DNA from: Bacteroidia bacterium
GTDB lineage: Bacteria > Bacteroidota > Bacteroidia > Palsa-965
NCBI GenBank assembly: GCA_025454955.1
Contig: JALONL010000007.1
Coordinates: forward strand, 115,532 to 179,531
Reading direction: 5' to 3'
Length of the DNA: 64,000 nucleotides
Part shown: positions 16,039 to 24,827 of the stretch, piece after piece
Numbering within the stretch: the first letter of the stretch is position 1
Layout of the letters: each line of letters opens with the position of its first letter
The notes under the pieces: model-generated
Database searches by the model: none
What the model saw: the letters and a program-made list of their open reading frames with translations, nothing else
Told to the model about the DNA's origin: nothing
Program-made: the position numbers and the translations under genes

Positions 16039-18591
16039 TTAAACCACTGTTTTGTTTCTGTATAAAGATGCATTAACCGCGGCCGCCATGGCATCAGTAT
16101 CGAGGTTTTCGCCAACGAAAGCGGCAATTCTGTCGGCTGCATCGGCGGGGTCTTCCACTACATGACGGTAATGAAGTTCGAGGGTTGCCACATGGGGCTG
16201 GGCTTTCATCCAGGCCTGTGCTTTTTCGGCCTGTTTGGCCATGGCATCGGCCAGCCCGGCGGGGAAGGTTTTGCCATCGGTGGCGCGGCCGGTCATTTTC
16301 AGTTGCGACTGCAATACTTCGTGCAGGTCGCGGTGCATGTAAATGATTTTGTACGAAAAACCGGGCGGCAAAAACTGCAGCAGCGGGGCTACCACTTTTA
16401 CGGCTTTTCCGTCGGCCTCGGCCAGCCAGGTATTGTCGATATGGAGGCGTTTTACGCGGTCGTCTTCGAGGTAGCCCTGCGGGTTGTGATCGTCGCTCAG
16501 GCGTTTATCGTCGGTTACGGTTTGCAGTCCGCCGGCACGCAGCATTTGCATGAGCATGGATGTGCCCGAGCGGGGCATACCCGAAACGATATAAATGGTG
16601 CGGCTGATGTGATTCATGATGAAGTTTCGGTGATACTCGGCTTTTTCGTGATTGGCCAGCGGGCCTTCGTAGAGTTTCACGAGCCAGTGATGTGCGCGGC
16701 TGTTTCCGGGCTGCAGGTGAACGGTAAGCGAAAACGCTTCGGCGGCGCGGTCGTGCATACCGGCTTTCATGAGTGCTTCGCCCAGGTGGTAGTGAGCCGA
16801 GGGGAAATGATGCAGCAGCCCCACGGCGTTAAGGGCTTCGTCTATGGCCTGCTCAATTTTATCCTGCCTGAGCAGGGCCACTGCCAGCCCGTGGTGCGCC
16901 AGGGCATTGTCGGGGTCGATGGCGAGGGCGCGTATGAATGCGCGTTCGGCATCGCGCCAGTTGCGGGTGGCTATGTACGACTGGCCGATAAGCTGGTGTA
17001 CACCCGGATTGTGCGAGGCCGATTTTTCGGCACGTTGCAGGGCCAGCAGGGCTTTGCGGGGGCGGCCTTCGGCAAAGAGCAGGTTGCCTTCGAGCACATC
17101 GAGCGCAGGCAAATCGGTGTGGCGCTCATTGGCACTGCGTATGCGATCTACCACATTGCGGGCATCGGCCGTGCGGCCAAGCTGGAGGTAGCAGCCAATG
17201 AGGCGCAGCGTGTAGCGCATAATGAAAGGTGCCTGCGCGTGAAGTTCTTCGAGAATGGGCAGCGCCTCGGCCGGGCGGCGGGTGTTGAGGAAAACGCGGG
17301 CCAGGTAAAAACGGCTTTCGAGCGTAACGGCTTTCACCGTTTTTTCGGCATCCTCGCCGGGCGCTTCAATGTAGCCCAGTTCCACAAGCTGTTTCAACGC
17401 TTCCTGCGCCGCCCAGGGATCTTCGCGAAACTCGCCGGGATGCTGGCCGCTGCGGCCTTCCACATTTTCCCAGCTTGGAATGCGGGGCGGAATTTCGGTC
17501 TGCTCAAAGGCCTGTGCAAGCACGCGCCCGTCCATATCTTCACCGGCCGGAATGCCAAACAGCGTAAGCACCGTGGGTGCAATATCGAGCAGGGTGGCGC
17601 CGTAAATGCGGTCGTCTTTGCGTATGCCCGGGCCGCTGATGCACAGCACGCCGTAGGGCGCATGTTCGTGCGCGGGTGCCGCCGGGTCGTTGGGCAGTTG
17701 GCGCGGACGAAGATGGTCGGAATGGAAGCCGTGGTCGGAGAGCAGCACAAATACCGTATCCTCGCCTGCCAGTTCCATAAGCCGCGCCAGCATCATGTCG
17801 TGAAAGCGGTAAGCCGCATTCATCACGCCCTTGAATAGCTCGAAATCTTCCACGTTGGTATCGGGAAGCATGGGCGGATGATACTTCATGAACAAATGCC
17901 CGAACTGGTCAATTTCGTTCATGTACAGCGCCAGAAATTCCCATTCGCGGTTTTCCATAATCCATGTGGCGGCGGCATGATAGGTCGAACTCTGCGCCAG
18001 CAGCACGGCAATGGAGGCCAGGCGGGTGTCTTTTTCCTGGTCAATTTTTTTCAGGTCGGGCACAAAGGGCATGAGGTGCGCCCAGGTAAGCTCGGCCGGA
18101 TGTACGCGGCATTGGGCCAGCGTTTCGGCCAGTTCGGGCGGATGCACCGAGTTTTCGGCCACCGGCCACGGCTCATCCACCCGGCCCTTGCTGCGCGAAA
18201 ACTGGTTCGACACCGCCACCCCGTCAATGGGCTCGGCCGGATGGCTCGGCCACCAGCCCACCACATGCGATTTAATATTGTTTTGCTGAAGGATGTTCCA
18301 CAATGCCTTCACCTTACGCGAGGTAACCGTGCTCGGCCTTATGTTTCCCGTATTCGGATCGGGCTCCACAAAGCCCAGAATACCGTGTTTGTCGGCCGTT
18401 TTGCCCGTGGCAATGGAAGTCCAGAGCATGGGCGAAAGCGGCGGATCGAGCGTGGCAATATTGCCAATCACGCCATTATCTATCAACTGCTGCAGGGCGG
18501 GCATATAACCGGCATCGAGCAGGGGATGAATCATTTTCCAGTCGGCCGCATCCCAGCCGAGCAGGATAACCCGTTTAGCTTTTCTGCTCAT
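16039..18591 (-). CDS. Fusion of alkaline-phosphatase-family phosphodiesterase, TPR repeats and sulfotransferase
   Basis: 850 residues with three parts. About 1-400 is a type I phosphodiesterase/nucleotide pyrophosphatase-like domain: metal Asp in LLGWDAADWKM, nucleophile region SPMLWTSIATGKTADKHG, and LLSDHGFHSDH. About 410-655 is a run of TPR helices (SYIATRNWRDAERAFIRALAIDPDNALAHHGLA and similar). About 660-850 is a PAPS-dependent sulfotransferase with the 5'-phosphosulfate loop SGMPRSGTSM near 670 and YKIIYMHRDLHEVLQS. No signal peptide or transmembrane segment is seen, so it is probably cytoplasmic. The start overlaps the upstream 59-codon gene. Substrates are unknown; sulfation and phosphoester cleavage on a common carrier would be consistent. 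Confidence 0.88.
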   Translation of the reverse strand: MSRKAKRVILLGWDAADWKMIHPLLDAGYMPALQQLIDNGVIGNIATLDPPLSPMLWTSIATGKTADKHGILGFVEPDPNTGNIRPSTVTSRKVKALWNILQQNNIKSHVVGWWPSHPAEPIDGVAVSNQFSRSKGRVDEPWPVAENSVHPPELAETLAQCRVHPAELTWAHLMPFVPDLKKIDQEKDTRLASIAVLLAQSSTYHAAATWIMENREWEFLALYMNEIDQFGHLFMKYHPPMLPDTNVEDFELFKGVMNAAYRFHDMMLARLMELAGEDTVFVLLSDHGFHSDHLRPRQLPNDPAAPAHEHAPYGVLCISGPGIRKDDRIYGATLLDIAPTVLTLFGIPAGEDMDGRVLAQAFEQTEIPPRIPSWENVEGRSGQHPGEFREDPWAAQEALKQLVELGYIEAPGEDAEKTVKAVTLESRFYLARVFLNTRRPAEALPILEELHAQAPFIMRYTLRLIGCYLQLGRTADARNVVDRIRSANERHTDLPALDVLEGNLLFAEGRPRKALLALQRAEKSASHNPGVHQLIGQSYIATRNWRDAERAFIRALAIDPDNALAHHGLAVALLRQDKIEQAIDEALNAVGLLHHFPSAHYHLGEALMKAGMHDRAAEAFSLTVHLQPGNSRAHHWLVKLYEGPLANHEKAEYHRNFIMNHISRTIYIVSGMPRSGTSMLMQMLRAGGLQTVTDDKRLSDDHNPQGYLEDDRVKRLHIDNTWLAEADGKAVKVVAPLLQFLPPGFSYKIIYMHRDLHEVLQSQLKMTGRATDGKTFPAGLADAMAKQAEKAQAWMKAQPHVATLELHYRHVVEDPADAADRIAAFVGENLDTDAMAAAVNASLYRNKTVV

Positions 18592-18754
18592 TGCCCGTAA
18601 TGTTTTGCCCGGCAGCCCTGCGGGCCTCCCTCCAGGCTTTTAATCCCTGCCAGCCAAGCGCCAGCAATCCCAGCGAACCTTCGGGAGGAACCTGGTATTG
18701 GGGTTTGGGGTCTTTGTCTCCGGTTGGTTGCCCGGATGGTGAAGTTAAATTCAT
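18575..18754 (-). CDS. Small conserved-looking protein overlapping the fusion gene start (59 aa)
   Basis: A short gene translating as MNLTSPSGQPTGDKDPKPQY, then a VPPEGSLGLLALGWQGLKAW segment, then a basic tail REARRAAGQ. Its TAA lies 17 bases inside the start of the phosphodiesterase-sulfotransferase gene, in another frame, which suggests translational coupling. The Gly/Leu segment is amphipathic and too short for a typical transmembrane helix. I do not recognise the family. The overlap, codon use like its neighbours and lack of any other gene in the interval support it being real; it could be a small partner of the fusion enzyme. Confidence 0.6.
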   Translation of the reverse strand: MNLTSPSGQPTGDKDPKPQYQVPPEGSLGLLALGWQGLKAWREARRAAGQNITGNEQKS

Positions 18755-18786
18755 GCGTTAAAATTGACGAAAAAAACCGTTCAAAG

Positions 18787-18816
18787 TTGCCTTAATTGTC
18801 GGATTATGTATATTAG
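18787..18816 (+). promoter_or_regulatory. Candidate Bacteroidota-type promoter for the cold shock gene
   Basis: TTG at 18787-18789 and TATATTAG at 18809-18816 are separated by 19 bases. This fits the Bacteroidota pattern TTTG/TTG, about 19-21 bases, TAnnTTTG, with one mismatch in the downstream box. Transcription would start near 18822, leaving a leader of about 36 bases. Confidence 0.4.
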
Positions 18817-18857
18817 AGGCAATTCAATTAATTCAAAATTCATTATCCATTCCTCCA

Positions 18858-19052
18858 ATGAAAACAGGAGTAATCAAATTCTTTAACGCCACCAAAGGCT
18901 ACGGATTTATTAAAGATGACGAAACCGGAAGAGAAGTTTTCGTTCACGTTACCGGTCTCATCGATCAACCTATCAACCAGGGTGATAAAGTATCATTCGA
19001 AATCTCAACAGGCCGAAAAGGCGACAATGCGATTAACGTAAAGAAAATCTGA
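18858..19052 (+). CDS. Cold shock domain protein (CspA family)
   Basis: 64 residues, one cold shock domain: opening MKTGVIKFFNATKGYGFIKDD with RNP1 KGYGFI and RNP2 VFVHV, ending INVKKI. These proteins bind single-stranded RNA or DNA and act as RNA chaperones in the cytoplasm. Length and motifs are typical. The gene stands alone between a candidate promoter and a strong terminator, as is common for csp genes. Confidence 0.95.
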   Translation: MKTGVIKFFNATKGYGFIKDDETGREVFVHVTGLIDQPINQGDKVSFEISTGRKGDNAINVKKI

Positions 19053-19074
19053 TACACCATTCTCCCACGGCTTC

Positions 19075-19110
19075 ATGCTCCGCTTTCCACACAAAGCGGA
19101 GCATTTTTTA
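19075..19110 (+). terminator. Intrinsic terminator after the cold shock gene
   Basis: ATGCTCCGCTTT (19075-19086) pairs perfectly with AAAGCGGAGCAT (19093-19104) over CCACAC, followed by a T run. Confidence 0.9.
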
Positions 19111-19170
19111 TTCTCATCTTTGCATTTAATCTAAACCCAATTCGCATTCGCTTGTTTACTCAGGCAGTTT

Positions 19171-21489
19171 ATGTTCAATTTCATTCGAAAACATTTCCGG
19201 GCTCTCAGTATTGTCTCACTCGTGTTGGTGCTGGCATTTACGGTATTCTCTGTATTTACGCTGCGCCGCATTTCGTTCGATTATGATTTCGAGAGTTTCT
19301 TCCCTACCGATGACCCCGATCTTGAAGTATATCTCAAGTTCCGCAACACCTTCGAATACGATAATGAATATGTGCTGCTGGCCATAGAAAACAAAAAAGG
19401 CGTTTTCGATTCCACCTTCCTTTCCCGCGTCAGCAGTTTTTCCGATTCGCTCCGCGAACTTCCCGATATTACGCGCATCACTTCGCCGGCAGATATTGAA
19501 AACACCATCATCTCCGATCTGGGCGCCATGCGTGTGCCCTACCTGCATATTTCCGAACCTGAACGGTATGCCGAAGATTCGGCGCTGATTTACCGTTCGG
19601 AAGAACTGCGCAGTACATTCTTTTCGAAAGATGCCCGTTCGCTCTGCATTTTCATAAAAACCACCGAAGGCATTTCCAAACAAAAATCCGATTCACTGCT
19701 GCAACGCATGAATGCTTTACTCGATCAGTACAAGTTCGATAAAGTACACATGGCGGGCAAAATGAACGGACAAAAAGTATATCTCGAAAAACTGCAGAGC
19801 GAGTTTGTGGTGTTTTTCATTGCTTCGTTTTGTCTGGTGGTTCTCTTTCTGGCCATTTCGTTCCGCTCGTTCTGGGGCGTGTGGGTGCCGGTGGTAATTG
19901 TGGTACTGGCTATTTTGTGGACACTGGCGTTAATGACTTTAACCGGCAAAGCACTCGATATTATGACCGTACTGCTGCCCACCATGATGTTTGTGGTGGG
20001 CATGTCGGACGTGGTGCATATTGTCACAAAATACCTCGAAGAACTTCGCGATATAAGGATGCAGAGCGGCACGTCCAACCGTTTCGAGGCATTGATAAAA
20101 ACCATTAAGGAAGCGGGGTTTGCCACGTTTATCACTCTCATTACCACGGCGTTGGGCTTTCTTTCGCTGCTCAACTCGCACATCAAACCCATCCGCGATT
20201 TTGGTATTTATACTTCGGTGGGTGTGTTTGTGGCGTTTGTGCTGGCCTACTCCATTATGCCGGTGGTTCTTAACGTGCTGCCCGAACCCAAACTGAAACT
20301 CGAAAGCCGCTCGTCGCTGTTCTGGGACAAACGTTTGCACAGGTTGTTGCGCTGGATTTTGCGAAACAGCAAAACCATTGCCGTTTGCACCGTGGTGCTG
20401 GTATTTTTATGCATTGTGGGAATATTTAAAATAGAGCGCAACAATTACCTCATCGAAGGCTTAACGCGCAACGATGACCTGCGCAAGGATTTCGATTTCT
20501 TCGAAAAGCAATATTCCGGCGTAAGGCCGTTTGAACTTCAGCTCACACCCGCAAAACCCGGGCGCACACTGTTGGGCAGCGACGAACTCCGCGCCATAGA
20601 CACACTCGAACATTTCCTCAAAACCCGCTACGGCGTGGGCTTCCTGCTTTCGCCTGCCACGGTGGTAAAAGCCGTAAACAAAGCCCTGCACAACGGCAAC
20701 CCCGACTATTTCAAACTCCCGCCCACCGACAGCGCCATTGCCGAAGCCGTGGACATTGCCGCCCCGTTTCGCAAACGAAAAGAATACAAAATCCTGCTCA
20801 CCACCGACGGATTAACCGGACGTGTAACCGGAAAGATGAATGACATAGGCAGCCGCGAAGTATTTAAACTCAACGACAGCCTCCAGCACTTCCTGCAATC
20901 GACTCCGGTAATGAAAAACATTACTATTACCATTACCGGCGGCGCCACCATGCTCGATAAAAACAACGAATATCTGGTGGTGAATACCCTGCAGGGGCTG
21001 GCACTTTCCATTCTGGTGGTGGCGCTTATTATTGCGCTCATTCACCGCTCGTGGCGCATGGTTATTATTGCGGTAATTCCCAACCTTCTACCCATTGTGT
21101 TTATTGGCGGATTGATGGGCTGGTGCGGCATAGAACTGAAATCGTCAACGTCCATCATTTTCTCCATTGCCTTCGGCATTGCCACCGACGATACCATACA
21201 TTTTCTGGCGCGGCTGCGGCTGGAAAGAATAAAAGGGAAATCGTTTCCGCTGGCGGTAAAACGCACGTTCCTTTCTACAGGAAAAGCGGTAATTGTAACC
21301 TCACTTATTTTATGTGCGGGATTCTTTACACTTATCGGATCGGGGTTTGAAAGCACATTTTATTTCGGGCTGCTGGTGAGCATTACATTGTTTGTAGCCG
21401 TGCTTACCGATTTATTGCTTTTCCCTTTGCTGGTGCTTTGGTTATCACCGCGCAAAAGTGTTGCGGCCAAAACCGAATCAGAAAAATAA
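19171..21489 (+). CDS. MMPL/RND-superfamily transporter
   Basis: 772 residues with the symmetric RND layout. One N-terminal transmembrane helix (10-31) and a large periplasmic domain are followed by five helices (about 210-370, including FVVGMSDVVHIVTKY and the GFATFITLITTALGFLSLL pair). The pattern repeats in the second half (helices near 410 and 605-760, with SIAFGIATDDTIHFLARL). The family exports lipids, hopanoids or hydrophobic compounds using proton motive force; the GMSDVVH and GIATDDTIH helices carry the family's acidic residues. There is no adaptor or outer-membrane channel gene nearby. The substrate cannot be told from sequence. Confidence 0.88.
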   Translation: MFNFIRKHFRALSIVSLVLVLAFTVFSVFTLRRISFDYDFESFFPTDDPDLEVYLKFRNTFEYDNEYVLLAIENKKGVFDSTFLSRVSSFSDSLRELPDITRITSPADIENTIISDLGAMRVPYLHISEPERYAEDSALIYRSEELRSTFFSKDARSLCIFIKTTEGISKQKSDSLLQRMNALLDQYKFDKVHMAGKMNGQKVYLEKLQSEFVVFFIASFCLVVLFLAISFRSFWGVWVPVVIVVLAILWTLALMTLTGKALDIMTVLLPTMMFVVGMSDVVHIVTKYLEELRDIRMQSGTSNRFEALIKTIKEAGFATFITLITTALGFLSLLNSHIKPIRDFGIYTSVGVFVAFVLAYSIMPVVLNVLPEPKLKLESRSSLFWDKRLHRLLRWILRNSKTIAVCTVVLVFLCIVGIFKIERNNYLIEGLTRNDDLRKDFDFFEKQYSGVRPFELQLTPAKPGRTLLGSDELRAIDTLEHFLKTRYGVGFLLSPATVVKAVNKALHNGNPDYFKLPPTDSAIAEAVDIAAPFRKRKEYKILLTTDGLTGRVTGKMNDIGSREVFKLNDSLQHFLQSTPVMKNITITITGGATMLDKNNEYLVVNTLQGLALSILVVALIIALIHRSWRMVIIAVIPNLLPIVFIGGLMGWCGIELKSSTSIIFSIAFGIATDDTIHFLARLRLERIKGKSFPLAVKRTFLSTGKAVIVTSLILCAGFFTLIGSGFESTFYFGLLVSITLFVAVLTDLLLFPLLVLWLSPRKSVAAKTESEK

Positions 21490-21525
21490 TTGCGCCTTTG
21501 TATATCTACGGTTGCAATACACTTG

Positions 21526-21771
21526 TTACTCATCGCCCATAAACCGCCCGAAAAAACGTGCGCAGCTGCCGTATTTCCTGCGTGTACGTTGGGCCAGCCA
21601 GATACCTGTGGCGGCACCTACGGCCAGAATGGCAATAACGGTGGGCACCACCCAGTTTTCGGTGGAGGAATTAAAAATAATTACGGCGGGAATGGATGCC
21701 AGGAAAAGCGGAAACAGGAAAAGCTGCATCCAGAAAACACCCTCCACAAAAAACTGAATGAAACGCTGCAT
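21526..21771 (-). CDS. Small two-helix membrane protein
   Basis: 81 residues with two hydrophobic helices (about 8-34, WMQLFLFPLFLASIPAVIIF; and 40-60, VVPTVIAILAVGAATGIWLA) and a basic C-terminal tail (RTRRKYG...). The ATG directly follows the TAA of the upstream lipoprotein gene with no gap (TAAATG), so the two are almost certainly co-translated. I do not recognise the family. It is convergent with the transporter gene, 36 bases away. Confidence 0.65.
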   Translation of the reverse strand: MQRFIQFFVEGVFWMQLFLFPLFLASIPAVIIFNSSTENWVVPTVIAILAVGAATGIWLAQRTRRKYGSCARFFGRFMGDE

Positions 21772-23124
21772 TTATTTATTGATTGAAGCGATGAACAACT
21801 GCCAGCGCGGGTCGTTTCGCAGCGGGGCGAGATCGGCCTCGGTGGTGGCGCGGTTTTGGTCTTTGAAGCCGAGACCGGCGGCTTGGGTGAGTGCCTGAAA
21901 GGCAAGATCGGGCATACCGAGGCGCGAGTCGAGGCAGGCGCGCATGTAGGCCCACTCGCTGTTGGTGGGGTCAATGAGGGAATAGGTGGTTATGAGTTTG
22001 TCGGCGCCGTTGGGGTTGTTGCTTTTGAGAGCGCGGTTGCTGTATGAGTAGCAGAGCAGGCTGGCATAGCCGCGCACTCTTTTGCGCATCATTTCCTCGG
22101 GGCTGCCTTTGGGTGCTTCAAACAGGCGGGCGGTGTTGGCCTGCCACCAGGCCGGGTCTTTGGCAAAAACCGATTCCTGAATTTCGGTTTGAAGTTGTTT
22201 TTCTTTTTCCTCGGCGGCTTTGCGGGCGGCGCTGTGCTGTTTCATGCAGGCACTTGTGGCAATGCTGCTGCGCTTTGGGGTGCTGAGTTGTTGTAATTGT
22301 GCGGGATGATTTTGCAGGCAGTTTTTGGCATCGATAAAAAGCGCGGCGGCGAGGTCGCAGTCCGACTGGCCGAGCGAGTCGATGCGGGCCGCGGCAGCAT
22401 TGGCAAAATGTGTGGCGGTATTTTCGCCGGCCTGTTTGCTTTGCAGCAGCACGGCATCAAAAGCCAGCGCCAGTGTGTGGGCCGGTGGCCAGGCATGTTC
22501 GCCGGCAAAGAGGTAAAGTCCGGCGCCGGGGCTGGAGGCAAACCAGTTTCGCATTTCGAGGTAATTCATATCGCCCAGGCCAGCCACACCGCACACGGCA
22601 ATATGCGCGGGCAAAGCCTCTTGCGGAGCGGCCGAACAAAGCACCACGCCCGCCGCCTGCTGCACTTCGGCCAGCGAAGCCGCTGCGCGCGCACCTCCCG
22701 AAAAGCCGCAGATAAAATACTTAGCCGTATCCATGCGAAACAACTGCGGCAATGACTGTTTCACCGCCTGCAAATGCGATTCCATGACCGACACTCCTAC
22801 CCCATTGCCCGCCACGTCTGACCCCACAAACACAAACCCCAGCGAGTCGGCCAGCGATTTATACAATTGCAGCGGCAAACTCCCGCTCGCATGTGGATCG
22901 AGAAAAAGAATTACCCCCGCAGGCTTTGCACTGTCGGCCGTGGGCGGAATGTACAACTGAAACCGGCTGCCATCGCCCGCATTCCAGGCCTGAATGGTGC
23001 CACGGTTCACCGCAGGCTTTACCGCCACAGCCGCCACCGAATCAGAAACATCCGACACCTGAGCCGCCTCCCTGCAGCCCGAAAACACCCACAGCAGAAG
23101 CACTGCCACCGAAAAACGTATCAT
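21772..23124 (-). CDS. Lipoprotein with alpha/beta-hydrolase domain
   Basis: 450 residues. A lipoprotein signal peptide ends in the lipobox FSGC with Cys17. Residues about 45-250 are an alpha/beta hydrolase fold of the esterase/dienelactone hydrolase type: GVILFLDPHASG, nucleophile elbow CGFSGGARAA (GxSxG) and the likely catalytic His in FAGEHAWPP. The C-terminal 200 residues are helical with TPR-like features (WAYMRACLDSRLGMPDLAFQALTQA). It is likely a periplasmic or outer-membrane-bound esterase or peptidase; the substrate is unknown. The gene is divergent from the next one with 67 bases between starts. Confidence 0.8.
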   Translation of the reverse strand: MIRFSVAVLLLWVFSGCREAAQVSDVSDSVAAVAVKPAVNRGTIQAWNAGDGSRFQLYIPPTADSAKPAGVILFLDPHASGSLPLQLYKSLADSLGFVFVGSDVAGNGVGVSVMESHLQAVKQSLPQLFRMDTAKYFICGFSGGARAAASLAEVQQAAGVVLCSAAPQEALPAHIAVCGVAGLGDMNYLEMRNWFASSPGAGLYLFAGEHAWPPAHTLALAFDAVLLQSKQAGENTATHFANAAAARIDSLGQSDCDLAAALFIDAKNCLQNHPAQLQQLSTPKRSSIATSACMKQHSAARKAAEEKEKQLQTEIQESVFAKDPAWWQANTARLFEAPKGSPEEMMRKRVRGYASLLCYSYSNRALKSNNPNGADKLITTYSLIDPTNSEWAYMRACLDSRLGMPDLAFQALTQAAGLGFKDQNRATTEADLAPLRNDPRWQLFIASINK

Positions 23125-23191
23125 TTTTCAAAGGTCATAAATTCTGCAAAGCTGGCCAAACTACGGCCGCTATTGCGTACTTTCGGGCACT

Positions 23192-24727
23192 ATGGCCGAA
23201 TCAGCTACCGACCCGCTGCTGTTGCTCATCCGCTCACTTACTACCGGCGAAAAAAATCATTTTCATCGCTCGGTTTCCAAAGGCGGCGACAACAAATACC
23301 TTATTCTCTTCAACATCATTGAAAGCCTGCCCGAAGCAAGCGAAAAACAGATACAAAGCGAATACAAACGCAAAACAGGCAACACCGGCCAGTATGCCCG
23401 CATAAAAGCCTATTTGTATCACCGCGTTATTGAATCGCTGTCTGATTATCACACCCGCAACGTGCCGCGTGTGGAAATTCACGAACTTCTTAAACAGGCC
23501 GAAGTTCTTTTACTCAAACAACTCCGCACGCCCCTGCGCGATGTGCTTAAACGCGCCCGCCAGCTTGTAGAAGATGCCGAAGCCTGGGAAATGATGCCCG
23601 AACTCATCTGGCGCGAAAAAGCAAGCATACCCATCGAACTCTCGCCCGACGAAATTTATGAGCAGATACAAAAACTCAATCTTCAGCTTAGCGAGAGCCT
23701 GAACAACATACACGAACTGCACGAAATAGGCGACATCTCCTTCCTGCTGGCCACCGAAACCAACAACGAGTTCAGGTATTCCGAAATCGAATACAGGGAA
23801 CGGCTTGGCAGAATTACTTCCAACCCCACTTTCCAGAAACCCTTTGCCGCCTTCAATTCCGAACGTGCCCGCATAAGCGTGCTTTCCATGCGCGCATTTT
23901 ATTACCTCGCCGTTAACGACTACGAAGGCTTTGTGCGCGAAGCCGAAAAGTTGTTCGAGCGGCTGCGCCATTCAGAAAAAGCCACCACCGAGCATTACCT
24001 GCGCTACGCCAACAACCTGGCCAATGTAATTGTAGCCCTGCACCTGCTCAAACGCCCCGCCGATGCCCTGCCCTACCTTACCGAATTCGAAAAACTGCTG
24101 CAACTGCTGGGCAGCATGGGCTTCCGCGAAAAATACAACCCGCTTTACGTTCTCTACCTGCTTTCGCGCGCACGTATTTTGTTTGCCCTCGACCGTTTTA
24201 CCGAAGTCATAGAATTGCAGGCCCAGTTTATTGCCATTGAAAGTGCCGTATTGTGGTCGGCGGCTACCAACTGGCGCAGGCAGCAGTTTTTCATTCTGCT
24301 TTCGGGTGCCTACCTGCTCGACAATCAGCCCAAAATTGCCTCGCGCATTATTTCCCGCGCACTGCAGGATGACTCGGGCCGCAAACGCCCTTTTGCCGAA
24401 GAACTCAGGCAACTGGAACTGGCCATAAGCTACGACCTGAACGACGAAGACCGCATGGAAAGCCTCATTGCCAGCCTGCGCCGCAAACAAAACAAACTCG
24501 ATCCCAAAGAACAGCTCACCGGCACCAATGCCTACGAAACGGCCTGCTACGTGGGCTGGACCGAACTCATGCACCACCGCGGACAACAGCCTGAGCAAAA
24601 ATTAATTTTCCGTCAGCTCTACCACGAACTCACCACACAACGCCTGGGCAAGCCCGAACACGACGAACGCACACGATTCGTGTTTGAACGCTGGATTAAG
24701 AAAAAAGCGGATGAGGGAGAGGGCTAA
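23192..24727 (+). CDS. Helical protein of unknown function (511 aa)
   Basis: A 511-residue, strongly charged, almost entirely helical protein. It has no signal peptide, transmembrane segment or catalytic motif that I can see. The N-terminus (LLLIRSLTTGEKNHFHRSV, YKRKTGNTGQYARIKAYLYHRVIESLSDYH) recurs, as far as I recall, in hypothetical proteins of Bacteroidota. The rest resembles TPR-like helical hairpins without clean repeat consensus. Codon use matches neighbours. The stop codon runs straight into the A-tract of the large inverted repeat at 24733-24827. It is possibly a cytoplasmic scaffold; this is speculation. Confidence 0.75.
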   Translation: MAESATDPLLLLIRSLTTGEKNHFHRSVSKGGDNKYLILFNIIESLPEASEKQIQSEYKRKTGNTGQYARIKAYLYHRVIESLSDYHTRNVPRVEIHELLKQAEVLLLKQLRTPLRDVLKRARQLVEDAEAWEMMPELIWREKASIPIELSPDEIYEQIQKLNLQLSESLNNIHELHEIGDISFLLATETNNEFRYSEIEYRERLGRITSNPTFQKPFAAFNSERARISVLSMRAFYYLAVNDYEGFVREAEKLFERLRHSEKATTEHYLRYANNLANVIVALHLLKRPADALPYLTEFEKLLQLLGSMGFREKYNPLYVLYLLSRARILFALDRFTEVIELQAQFIAIESAVLWSAATNWRRQQFFILLSGAYLLDNQPKIASRIISRALQDDSGRKRPFAEELRQLELAISYDLNDEDRMESLIASLRRKQNKLDPKEQLTGTNAYETACYVGWTELMHHRGQQPEQKLIFRQLYHELTTQRLGKPEHDERTRFVFERWIKKKADEGEG

Positions 24728-24827
24728 AAAAACCGAACTGTGGATGCGGAGAGAGTAACGGGGTGAAGTTCCTTCAAACTGCACCCTGATCCCCTGCGTA
24801 AATCTCTCTGCCGCATCCACAGTTCGG
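24726..24827. repeat. Large imperfect inverted repeat with nested hairpin
   Basis: A 23-base left arm (24733-24755) pairs with 24804-24827 with only a one-base bulge. The 48-base centre folds again: GGGTG 24761-24765 with CACCC 24782-24786, then AGTT/AACT, with loop CCTTCA. Seven A precede the left arm, so read on the minus strand it is a long hairpin followed by T7. It lies right after the stop of the 511-aa gene. It may be a terminator, a small structured RNA or a mobile-element remnant. The rest of the non-coding interval, 24828-25240, is AT-rich with no gene and must contain the promoter of the glycan operon. Confidence 0.75.

Noticed and set aside
16162..17838. 558-codon open frame on the plus strand
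   Set aside because: It is antisense to the well-supported phosphodiesterase-sulfotransferase gene and is explained by its GC-biased codons; no domain or signal is visible.
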